Positions 39,501 through 51,177 of a DNA stretch of 64,000 nt are shown here, one piece after another; position 1 is the first letter of the stretch; the number at the start of each line of letters is the position of its first letter. The stretch is from assembly GCA_003344405.1 (NCBI GenBank), contig NOWV01000254.1:23704-87703 (forward strand), written 5' to 3'. This DNA is from Trichoplax sp. H2. Taxonomy: Eukaryota > Placozoa > Uniplacotomia > Trichoplacea. The notes beneath the pieces are model-generated. The model was not told where the DNA came from, made no database searches, and was given only the letters and a program-made list of their open reading frames with translations. Made by a program: the position numbers and the translations under genes.

Positions 39501-41459
39501 GAAGTCAAAGTTCTATTTAATTCCGGTGCTTTAAAACATCGGACTGATTTCATAGGCAAATATTAATAATGATTTTAGGATATCGTTACCAACGGTAACT
39601 TTGCATCTTAGTAAATTTGGTAAAGATCCCGATATCTTTATAGCATGTTTGATAATAATTATACATACGTACATATATAATTTAGAGATTACATCATAGA
39701 AAATGATTGTATTCATTTAGCTTTCTTTAAATTTAAAGATTAATCCATGTGACAAGTCAATTAATAATTTATTATAACTTAGTTTAGAAATATCAGCGTT
39801 GATCTAATTGAACATGATAAAAATAGTTTAAATCAGTATTAAAAGTAACACGGTATACAATATTGCAGCCAAATAAATGAAAAATCTCAGAAATTTTTAT
39901 TTTATATCGATTGATTTATTATCGATGGAATCATCCTATCGTCGTTAATGTGATCAAGATTTCAATAATTTCACCTTGTGTTAAGAATTTGAGATTTATA
40001 TTGCATAATTATAGTGGCTGAACGCATTTAATTGGTTTTAATTGAAGGCAAAAAATTAATCGATATCACATAGCAAACTAATAATCATACTCTCTATACG
40101 AAATGAGATCTTGCCTTTAGGATAGCAGTATCGATAGTATAGGTCAAGTTTACTGATTGTAACTAATTCATCAAGTTATCAAATCATTGCTAATTTTATA
40201 AACTGCATATTAAGAAATTAGATTGTATCTTATCGAAATGTCATCTTTTCGACTGGCTATTTTTGAATAGTGCAGGATTAATTATGTCCCACTAATTTTA
40301 AATAATGAGAATAAAACCACACATTTATAATTATATACAAAGGTGGATAAAACTACGTTTATCTACAGTATACCATTTCTATTACTACTTGTATATTGGT
40401 AGTTAGTACCTACACGCTATTATGTAACTATAACTAGCAGTAACCTACTCGAATAGTCTCCAAGATTTCTCAAAGAATCATTTCCTGCCGTAGTTAGATG
40501 AAATTACATACATTCAACTACATGCTCGTATATCAATAGGCAAAAATTTTCTGAATATCTGTAATATTTTCTTAATCGATCTGGTATTGGCATTAACGTG
40601 TCATTTTAGTCCTCTAATAACTAAAAACTCTCCAAAACTCTGCTACCAAACTATTTCGTAATCGTCATTAGAATGGAATTGTATATACCCAAGTGTATCT
40701 TAAGATAGGTAAAATTCTAAGTTCGTTTAATAAACTGTTTCCCTGACCAGCATTATTTGTCCTAAAGCAGTATTTTATGACTAAAAGTGGTATTCAAAGG
40801 CTTCTATAAAATCATTTTAAATCGTTATTTCTTTAAAATCTGCCGCATTGAAGAGCTGCTTGCGTCATATCAGTTGTTCTGGATAAGTAGAGTGTAGAAA
40901 TCATCAGAGAATGATAGTCATTGTAATCTGTTCCTGATGCTTTAGTCCATTCTATTTTGGACTCAAGATGACATATTGATGATTGTATAAGATCGTAAAT
41001 ATTTATAGCCACCATTCTATCATATTGATAGAATAGAATATTTATTTGTTGGCGTATCATGGCATTAATTTTTAGTAAGAACTCATTGATTTCGCTGGTT
41101 GGTCATGACTCTTCAACTAGTAGTCCAATACAATATTTAAATAATTATAAGCCTTGAAATGTTTTATCCGCTTGATTTTTAGAGCAGTTGTCATTTTATT
41201 TTACAAGAGGAATATAATAGCCCGCGTGCATTTGAATGGGATTCAATTTAAAGCTATAAATCACACTATATGGGTGTATGTGTTCTTAATTAGTCTACAA
41301 TCTAAATTAGGTGTGGTATGTTGCAAAGTTAGTATATTAATAACAGTTTCATCGGCTAACATGAAACAACTTTAATAGATTTTAGGACTATCTATAAATT
41401 TTATCTATAAATCAAGTATAGCCAGCTTGTGCTTTTACTTCGTTGTATGTGCCAATTTT

Positions 41460-41905
41460 TTCTCAACCTTACGCATTAACGATCTCATTGACTCTAATTG
41501 TCAGGCAGCGTAAATAGGCTAAATGTTGTACTAGGTATATGAATGAAGTATTACTAGCTTAAGATTGAATAATTTGGTTGTTTTAATCAATCTTATTAAC
41601 TGTCATTATGATAGAGAAAGGATAGTTTTTAACCGTCTTAATTTTACGCTCACTAATCAAGTATTACTCCGCTGTGCTTAGATGTACTCTACTTTAACGT
41701 ATTCATGATCTCATGAAATCTAATTATGCACTGATTGAATGGGCTAAAAAATTGCTTCTATTCTAAATTTTAGCCTCAATTTCTAATTACTTAGAATTAA
41801 AATTTTCATTAACTTTAACGCATTCATAATCTTGTTGACTCCAATCAGGGAACAGACTTAATAGGCTTCATGTTGTATTTATTAATCAAGTATTATAAGC
41901 CGAAA
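41460..41905. repeat. Irregular repeat, three related copies
   Basis: The phrase acgcattcataatct-tgactc-aat-cagg, then aataggct, atgttgta, and tcaagtattact recurs with anchors near 41471, 41697 and 41819. Spacing is uneven, so copies have lost or gained internal sequence. Confidence 0.6.
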
Positions 41906-43154
41906 TAATTTCTTCTTTAATGGGGATTGAATTATGTTTTTATAAAATGAATAGATGCCGGCCCAGCCTTTTCTTATTCCTTTTTTCCTTTCATTACGTT
42001 CTTTGACAGCTGTAGAATAACATTTTGACATTCTAGGATGGCTACAGGAAGATTTTAAAATTATTTTTAATACCTATCTGTTATGACATAAAATAGACGG
42101 CTGCTATAGTTAGTAAAACCACATCTTTTTAATTAATCGTTTCCATAAATTTTTCATTATCCACTAGGTAAGCCACAAGCCAAGTTCGTCCATTTTAAAG
42201 TGCCTTTAGAGAGAATTGAGAAAAGGTAAAATTATGTTTCTGTTTTCGTAGCTGTATCTACCAAGTCTTTCTCAACGAATGAATAGAAACGACTATTAAA
42301 ATTCATGCTAGTGTGTAATCAATTGAGATTCTAGTTGATTGAACTGCAATTTACTTGCAATTTTACATGATCGACTGCAATAATTTCTCCTAAGTTCATT
42401 ATAGGTAGTTTAAAAATTTTAAACGAATTGCTTTCAAGTCTTAATAGTTATCTATATTAGCATATACCGCTAATTAGCCATTTCATCGAGAAGATGAAAA
42501 GGCACATCTACACTACAGTATATCCCTTAAGTATATAAGTAATTTTAGCAGCTTTGCTTTGCCTAGAGCTTAAGAAGTATAAAATTAAATCGACATTATT
42601 TTTATGGTAATTTTATTCTAGATAGTTTGCTTTAGTTAAAGATTAAGTGTACAGTAATTATAAATCTACCGCAGTAGTATTCTATTCTATTTCCTATAAT
42701 TTAAATTGCTTAAAGTTTGGTGATAGAAAGCGACGATATATCTGCACAACTAATTATTCAATTTTATTTTAACCGTAATTGTTTCTCATCATCTCTGGAA
42801 TTTTAGAAGATCGGATTCAATATATTCTGGACGTATTTTAAGACCGCTGATCTACTTTTACCTGCATATTTTCTCATATCAAAGATACCTCCTATTTCTA
42901 CGCTCCTTTCTATTCATTTATCAAGAAAATTGAATTCTAACCTATTCCATTTCAGACTTATTAACTTGATTTTGATTGAAATCTTTAAGCTACTAGCCTC
43001 TCAATTAAATTTTGATTCAGAACTGTCTCTATTATCAAATCAACAACTTACAGAATTAAATTTATATCTTAATTCGAACTTTATCCATAATTATCTATTC
43101 CATTGGCTTGGATTATAATTCAATACTGTGGTACTCTATTCAAGATCTTTATTA

Positions 43155-46100
43155 ATGGCTACTCAATCTTGTTTACGGATCAATTTTATCGGTTGTTTTG
43201 CCGTTGTCTTATTATTAATCATGACTCGAAGTCAATCATCATTGACAGCAGCCGCAGAACCTTCTCAAATCATGTTGATGTCTGCTGATGAAACTTTAAC
43301 ATCTTCGTTAATATGTAAGTTTGTCATGAATGCTTTAACTGCATTTAGACGGATAAGATCATGATGGCATACAGGATTAGCATTTATCTGAGGTGCTAAC
43401 TAGAATGAAAATGGTTCCTTAATCTTCTTTTTATTGGTTTTTGAATATCTTTCAATTTTATTGGTTTATTTATAGTTTTTTCTTTAGTTGGTTGTCTCCT
43501 CTTTTAAGAAAAATTTCATTCCACTTTATTGCTCCTAGTCTTGAATATCCATCTATGCTTAGGAATACTATTGACGTAGTAGATTGTACTATTTACGAAA
43601 AAAGATTTTTCAACTTGCCTTCAATACCTCTTTAGCATATTCTGATTGTTCTAACTGGTCGTTTTCCTCTTAATAGATTGTTTCCTCTTTTAAGAGTAAC
43701 TTCATCTTACTTTATCTATGCCAAACTAAAGCAGAACATCTACCTACATTTAGGAATAGTATAGATGTAGTTGATTGTCTTTTTCTAAGATCATTTCATT
43801 TTACACTATTTGCATTATACCTTACCTCAGCAACGCAACTATCTCAATTCCAGGTAGTAGAAACGAGGTAGATTGCTGCCTTTTCCTAAGATCATTTCGT
43901 TTTCCTCTGTTCTCCTTATCCTTCGGCAAAGCATCAATCTCTATTCCAGATAGTATAGAGATGAGGTAGATAGTCTTTTCCGAAGATCGTTTCATTTTAC
44001 TCAGTTCACCTTATACATCAGCAAAGCGTCCATCTGTCTTCCAGATGGTAGAGATGAGATAGATTGTCGTCTATAAAATTCATTTCTTTCTTTGCTTTCT
44101 ACCTCAGTAAAACGTCTCACCTACTTTGAGAAATAGCATAGGTAAAATAAGTTACTTCTCCTATATGCACTGTTATATTTTATAAAATGCGAATTTTATG
44201 ATCTAAAAATCTTCCTGTCTATATCTCACCATGAAATGGAAAATTTTTATCCACCGTGGTATAATAAACCTGAGCAGTTCTAATTGGTTGTAAACGCGTA
44301 TTAAAATTGAAAGATTTTCTTTCTGACTAATGTCTTCTCACCATTAATTGTAGCTATCCATCGTTTTGATTATTCTACCATAGCGAGCGAATTTTCATCA
44401 GATATCATGACTACTGCAACTAAAGGTTAGTATCTCGGACATTTATTGGATGTTGATCCTTTTAATCCAAAATAATAACCATGATTCTTGTCTTTTGTCG
44501 TTGCTGACTAATTGAAGGAGCAGTAATTCAAGCCAGTAGTGTTACTATCGGTAAGTTATAGATTCTACTAATGAAATTATCTTGCTGTTAAGAGCTATGC
44601 TTGAATTGATCTTTTTCTACTAACACTTCTTACTTATACGCATACAACAGAAACTATTGCCTCAACAACTGTCGTAACTACAATGCCAACAACACAACCA
44701 ACACCTGCAGCAAGTTAGTAAAAATCAGCTATAGTGAATAATTCTGAGTAAGAGGTTTAATCGTTTATTATATTACTATGAAAAGACAGTAACTGTACTA
44801 TTTATTAGTCATGCTACGTTATAGTAATTCCGTTGTTAAAAAGAAATAAAATAAGTCTGAGTAACATAGGACGTGAAGTTGTTCATAGTATTTTTATGGA
44901 AAGGTAGCAATTATACTTCAATTTTATCGCAACTGTGCTATATTTTAGAAAGAAAGGAACAATTTTAACAGTAATAGCACTTGTTTTCAGCATTGTTATG
45001 AAAGACAGCAGCTACATTGCTAATACAATATTATCCTATGCCATAGTAGTCTTGAAGTAGCTTTTAAAAGAAGATTGAATCGTTGTGAGGAAAAAGCAAT
45101 ACTAAATTGTGTTATGGGAAATGTTAACTTGTTCCTAGCATTGCTATGAAAGACAGCAGCTACATTGCTAATACAGCAATACGCTATACTATAGTAACCT
45201 TGAAGTAGTTTAAAAAGAAAACTAAATCGTTATGGGGAATAAAGAATATTGAATCATGTAATAGAAAATGCTAACTTGTTCCTAGCATTGCTACGAAAGA
45301 CAGCAGCGATATTGCTAACGAAGCTATTCTATAGCAGTCTTGAAGCAGTTTTAAAGAAGATTGAAGATTGAAATCTTTGAGCAGTTGTGATGTATAAGGG
45401 AATGTTAATCATATAGCAGGAAATGCTAACTTGTTCTTAGCATTACTATGAAAGAGAGCAGCTACATTGCTGAATCTGCAACATACTACGTTAAAATAGA
45501 CTTAAAGTAGTTTAAAAGCAGATCACATACAAGGAGATATCCTATTTATAACAATAATAGTGTATGCGATAAGTGGATATAGTTGTTAGTAATGGTTTAT
45601 TATATATAGCCTAGATTTAGTTTTAGAGAAGAATAAATAATTTTTAGTAATAGAGAATGTCAAGTTGTTCATAGCAATACAGTGAAAAAGCAACAGCTTG
45701 TAAAGTAAAGTTAAGCTATGTTATAACAGTCTTGCTGTGATTTTTGAGAGGAATAAGTCTGAGTAACAAGAAACGCCATTCACAGCATCACTATGAGAAG
45801 ATGGCGGTGATACTATTGGTATGTTAAAGCGGTTTTGCTACGTTCTTTTGAGAGAGAGGGATCGCTCTGAAAATAGGGGCATTAAGTTGTTTAAGGTATT
45901 ATTATCGGACGATTCACATCGCGCTTATACTTATAGTTATATTTGATTATAGCAGTTCGCTGTGATGAATAGTTCTGAGTAATAAGGAAAAGTTATTCGT
46001 AGCGTTGCTAAGGGATGATGGGATCTATAATATTTGTGTAGTAGCGCTAGATTATAGCAAGTTTATTGCAGTTTTATAATGAATTTGAATTACTTACCTT

Positions 46101-49100
46101 AAAATCGTTTTCTTCCAAGTCCATCAATATCTTGAATATTAACATAAGACCATATATAGCTTTATAAGTTAACACATTTCCTATTGGAAATAAGATCATG
46201 ATTGCTAGTCTGCCCTAGATCATCTATTTTTCCTATCAATTCTTTCCTATGACTTATTTGCTGATACTGATCTATTTTTGCACCATTTCTCTATTTTAGC
46301 CACTAGGATACCTTGTAATGGTCAATGCCATGCGAATGCTACCTGCCAAGGCTCGGGAGGAAATGAAAGATGCGAATGTGAATCTAGCCTAGGATATTAT
46401 GGAGACGGGATTACATGTACAGGTAGAACAAGAATCAATAATTTGAATCCTTTTTAGTTTACAATTCTGTATACAGCATCTAAGTAACAGTTTAAGGACT
46501 ATTTATATTGTTATAGAATTTACTGACGATCTACGCATATTTTATCTCTTGCCCCAATTAGAAAATAAATGCATTACTAATCCTAATGCCTGTGGAGTCA
46601 AGGCTACATGTTCCAATACTAGTACAAGCTACTTTTGCCAATGCAAATTCGGTTATTATCTATCTTCAACGGTAGGAAACCACCTAACGGTGAAAACGGA
46701 CAGTTCGTGCTTACGTAAGTTATAGTTATAAACTGGAAGAAATTTTATCTATAAGAAAGAGACCGATAGATCAAAGTAATCCCACTTTTAATATGCGACA
46801 TAAATTTTGACTAAATAATACGGATGCTGCTCTAGTATTAGCATTGATATAGCTTAAAGATTCATTAACGTTTATTTTTTTTTATTGAAAGCGACACATA
46901 ATCGATAGCTAGAATTAGAATAAACTATTTCTAATGACAAAATTTTTAGTCACTTATAACGTCAGAAATTGTAATAAATATCGATATGAACACGATGGAA
47001 AAAATGACAATTACTGTAGATAGCTCCATTTTTCTGTAATTATTTTAGCTAATTTCTCAGTTCCCTATTATCATATAGAAGATACTTTATATTATGAAAA
47101 GATATGTGAATGAGAACAAACATTATCATATTAAACATTACTGGATTAGTTTGACGTAAAGGGAATATAAAGCATCTTGACTAGTTCTATCAAGGAAAAT
47201 AAATCATTATCTTAGTGTTTTGATTTAAATTGTAACTGTATATCCAGAGAAGTTAATGATTCAAAAAGGTTCAAGAAAGCAGTAGCAACTTTTCCTTTAC
47301 TAATCGATAAAGTATTCATATTTGTAATCAATCTGAGCTATTAAATAGTTGTTTGCAATCTTTAAATAATACATAGTTGTCGGAAAAGACATCTAAATCG
47401 ATTAATTTGCAATTTTTGTGCGTAGTTACTTTATACGAGTACGTTAAGTTAAAACTTTCAAAAAATATTTCCATTTCATAATATTAAGAAAGATGCCGCT
47501 GCACAAGTTGTAGAAAATTAAATTATACATTTAAGAAATGTCAGGGAATGACATGTGCAGGGATTGAGAATATTTCTTTTACCTACGTTGATAAATCGAG
47601 CTATGATACTTTCATTTTGGAAAACAGTATTACTATCATGATAACTTATTAAAATTCGATCATTCCACGAGCTAGAAACTTCACTAACTATAAGTGAGAC
47701 GTTCATTTTAATGTTTGGCCATTATAGAGGAAAAAGCGATGATAATATCATAAATCCTAATATTTAATTTTATCAAGTAGAATCAATCTTCATCTCGCTA
47801 ACAGATATAAATATCCATGGCATGTTATTAAAGATAGATACTATTAATAAGAATAGTAAGCATTTACAGTATATCAATGCCTTATCTTCATGTTAATTGA
47901 GTAAATAGTGATATTATAATGAATCTTCAATTTCATTAAGCGACAGTTCAAGTAAAATTGATCTATTCTATTTTCGGGCTATTAAAGTAAAGTATTAGCT
48001 ACGTACGTGAAATATGTCATACTCACGACGGGCCAAATAATTATGAATTCTATTATAATTTCAGTCGGACTGACATATAATGGAGAAATTGGCTTTAAGA
48101 ATGCGTACGGTCCATCTTATACCCCCATCAGTAATTCTAATGTAACTCAATTATTTTCTATACTGAAAGATATGGTAAGTAAAATATCACAACTAGAAGA
48201 TGTCCCCCAAATGATTCAAATATACCATAAATCATTTACTATTAAGTTGACATCTTGCTATCTTATAAGTAAATGTTAATATTACTGCTTTCTGTATCCA
48301 TATAAGCTTTTTATTATCTAATCACAATAATTGCAGATTAACAATGAAAGTAAGTATATAAACTTTAATTAATTTACTTGGAATATAATAGATTCAGCAA
48401 GTACTCAATACAAATTCAACTACAAAGGGTCGTTATCATGCGATCGATCTCACTTCTATTGGGTAAATCGAGTTAGTTTTACTCTATGTATGGGTATAAG
48501 CGTAAATAAGTAGCAGTAACATACAGAGAGACAGTAGTAGAAATGATGCAGTTTAGATAAGAATTAAATTAGAACTTATAAAAATTTTATAGATATAGAT
48601 CTTATAGAATGATAGGATATCTATTTCTTTTCCAATACCTTACGATATGCTTTATCAAATTAATACCTTAGGAAAAGAGATCCTAATAATCTTCTTCTGC
48701 GTTATCTGCTTGTCATGAAGAATGGAAGCGATTATCTTCAGCCGGACTTCCTTAGTAAAGTACTAAAAGAAAAAATTCGAGATGTTGGACCACTAACCGC
48801 AATTGCTTTTTCATTTAGCGGTAAATCTATTAGCAACTATCATACTTAATTTAGATACAAATAATTTTTCAACTTTATATTAATATCTCATAATTTACTG
48901 TATTAAATTTAAATAATGCTATTATAGAAATTATTGATTACTTGAAAAACCTACAAGTTACAATCACTTAGTAGTTATTGTTTTTCTATTTGATTAATAT
49001 CGGTGGTTTCAACTTGCAATTATAACGTAGTTATAAATTTTATTTAATGATGTTAATTTCTTATGTAGTCTACGTTTGTAGTATCATTCATCTTTTCATA

Positions 49101-51177
49101 ATAAGCGATTGATATTGCATCTATTACAGGTAATCTTTATCGAATTAAACGTCTTAAACGGTTAACCTATTTTTATAGTAATATGCTGTCAGTTAGTCTG
49201 ACTATACCAGTATCAAATATTACTACTTTCCAAGAGAATAATAATACTGTAGATAGATATCTCATAAAATATTTTACTTCAAAGCATAAATAATTATGCA
49301 AGGTATTAGTAGTTTTCAAATATTAACAAAATATATTTATGTTTTTTTAGATGCTAATGAATGTGAAAATTCTGAAATTAACACATGTAACTCAACTATT
49401 TCAACTTGCATTGACCTGGTGGGAAAATTTGTTTGTGAATGTCGGGCGAATTATTACGCAAACAATACCAATAATGGTTGCATTGGTACGTTATTATACG
49501 CTTGTGTATGAGTATACTGTACATTTCTTACTTTGCTGCCTTGTTTGCTTACATTTTTTAAGTTATCGACAAGAATTATTAATTCTCTTTAACAAATAGT
49601 TTGAGCATTTTATTTCCTTTTCGTTTATTCACATCTGAGTTTAAATTCTCATTTTATACCATATAACACAGAAAGTTCATTACGCGAACTATTTTTCTTA
49701 TGTAGAACCCGATCTATGCCGAGATTTTAATAATTGTAGAAATGGAGCGACATGTCTAACTATCAATCGTAAGGTGGTTTGTAGGTATGTTGTCTTAGCT
49801 ATTAAAATAGTGCACTCATACATCTAAGTGAAAATCAGGGGCTTGCATACTGATGAGTATATATCCTCTGTGAATATTAACTTAAAATGAACACTGTATG
49901 TATAAATAGCTTTAATACTTTATTTATGAATATGTTTAGATGCAGTTTCTTGTTCAAAGGAAAGCAGTGCCAATTTTTAACCGGTAAGTTGATAAATTTA
50001 TAGATGTACCCGTCTACATGGATCGTAGTAAATTCGGAAGGTTTATTTTCGCGTATGCCTGTTTGAGTTAGAATATTTGCAATCAGTATTAATTAAATAT
50101 ATAGTAGCTAGGTATCAGGTATTTATTTTAAGGTTTAGCATACGAGTGTATTGTTGCTATTATTTAATAAATAGTGTATAAACTGTAGATAATTTTGTCG
50201 TCATTAATTTGTATAATTCTATATCATCAGTAAAATTGATGACTCATTCTAAATAAAATTCATCCTAACATATAGCGCAAAAAATATCATATTTGAGTCG
50301 TAGTTTATAATAACAATATTTATCTTCTATGAAGCATAAATCAAATTGAACATAGCTATTTGCTTAAGATGATAAAGAGCAATGATAACAATGTACGATA
50401 GTTTAAAATGCATAATTCTAGCATAATTATGTTACTATGTTAAGGCTTGTTATGGTTTGAAATTGTCTATCTGATAAAGAGAGGACATCAAACAGTAAAT
50501 AAGACAAATAAAGTTTACCCATCAATTTACTTTGTGAGATCTTCTTTAAAGTAATTAAATATATACTATAGTTTTAGCATGATCATGCATTAACCGGGTT
50601 TATCAAGATTGATATCTGAATGCTGTCATAGTTAAGCTATAAGTTGGAGGAATTCATAAAAGCTAGTATCAAATATAAATTCATGCTCCAAAGGCTACCA
50701 TAATATGATCATTTCATTATTTCAATGTAGAAGGCGGAATTGTGGTATTAACTGCCTGTGGAGGTTGCATAGTTCTTATAGCTTTGGCTATCTCATTCGT
50801 TTATTACTACAAACTGGCAACACAGTAAGACTAGTTAATTATCGTAGTCATTATAGTGCTTTATAGGATTCAATTTATCTTTCTTAAATTAATTTATATG
50901 ATATTTTAGCCCCTAAATGTGTAAATTCTAGTTAATTTATTGATTACTCATGTACAGGCCCAACAGTAAAGCAAGGTATGAAAACACCGGAAGACGACGA
51001 AGTTTATTACCTAATTCTGATTCACCGCCATCACCACAACGTCCTTTAAGTGCTCAGTTAGGAGATGAAAATTCAGCAGCTTTAAGTGGCTCAACGGTAC
51101 CTCTAACAACGAATGAAAGCCAACCGAGACATACTGGTGCATATGAAACCGTTGAAATGGTAAATATACTTGTATAG
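43155..51177 (+). CDS. Transmembrane EGF-SEA protein, MUC13-like layout
   Basis: Type I membrane glycoprotein. Exons: 43155-43314, 44354-44425, 44524-44550 (or from 44521), 44651-44713, 46300-46422, 46562-46714, 48065-48174, 48392-48462, 48672-48820, 49351-49485, 49706-49784, 49940-49983, 50731-50824, 50958-51177; frames close at 499 or 500 residues. Layout: signal peptide (CFAVVLLLIM), short Ser/Thr stretch to about 107, EGF at about 108-148, EGF at about 149-199, SEA-like domain at about 200-309, calcium-binding-type EGF (DANEC) at about 310-354, EGF at about 355-395, membrane helix at about 398-422 (CIVLIALAISFVYYY), basic then Ser/Pro-rich tail ending NILV. Each EGF has six Cys. The order EGF-SEA-EGF-TM is that of vertebrate MUC13/MUC17-type mucins, though the mucin stretch is very short. 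The last exon could also splice at GTAAAT (51163). Orthology is not claimed. Confidence 0.85.
43482..44165. repeat. 96-bp tandem array, about seven copies, in intron 1
   Basis: Anchors near 43482, 43578, 43674, 43768, 43868, 43964 and 44060 are spaced 94-100 bp. Each copy carries gtagattgtc, tttcctaagatcatttcatt, tcagcaaagc and a cluster like ccagatagtagagatga. The spacing is strikingly regular although sequences have diverged. The array fills most of intron 1 of the transmembrane mucin gene. Confidence 0.85.
44860..46080. repeat. About 147-bp tandem array in intron 4
   Basis: The core agcattgctatgaaagacag, then cagctacattgctaa, a tagtcttgaagtagttttaa block and tgctaacttgttcct, recurs with best copies at about 44988, 45137, 45284 and 45439 (149, 147 and 155 bp apart). 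Weaker copies follow at about 45673, 45783 and 46000. It occupies most of the 1.6-kb intron before the first EGF exon. Confidence 0.85.

Larger units (their letters stand above)
31216..43154. other. About 12 kb without a recognisable gene
   Basis: AT-rich, no exon series with closing phases on either strand that I could assemble. Open frames of 60-83 codons (for example 34350-34601, 36540-36743, 38876-39082, 40833-41060 minus, 41154-41375) lack known motifs, and several lack an ATG. Local tandem repeats are listed separately. It may hold distal regulatory DNA for the transmembrane mucin gene or undetected short-exon genes. Confidence 0.45.

Noticed and set aside
40833-41060. 75-codon minus-strand frame as a gene
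   Set aside because: It begins with ATG, but I found no partner exons and no known motif. Kept as non-coding for lack of evidence.
42930-43118. Frame just upstream of the transmembrane mucin as its first exon
   Set aside because: It ends in its own stop before 43155, is Leu/Asn-rich without a signal-peptide form, and the ATG at 43155 already gives a complete signal peptide.
48337-48349. 13-nt microexon (ATTAACAATGAAA) in the SEA region
   Set aside because: It has good splice signals, but including it shifts the next exons into a frame with a stop. Leaving it out gives a continuous SEA pattern.
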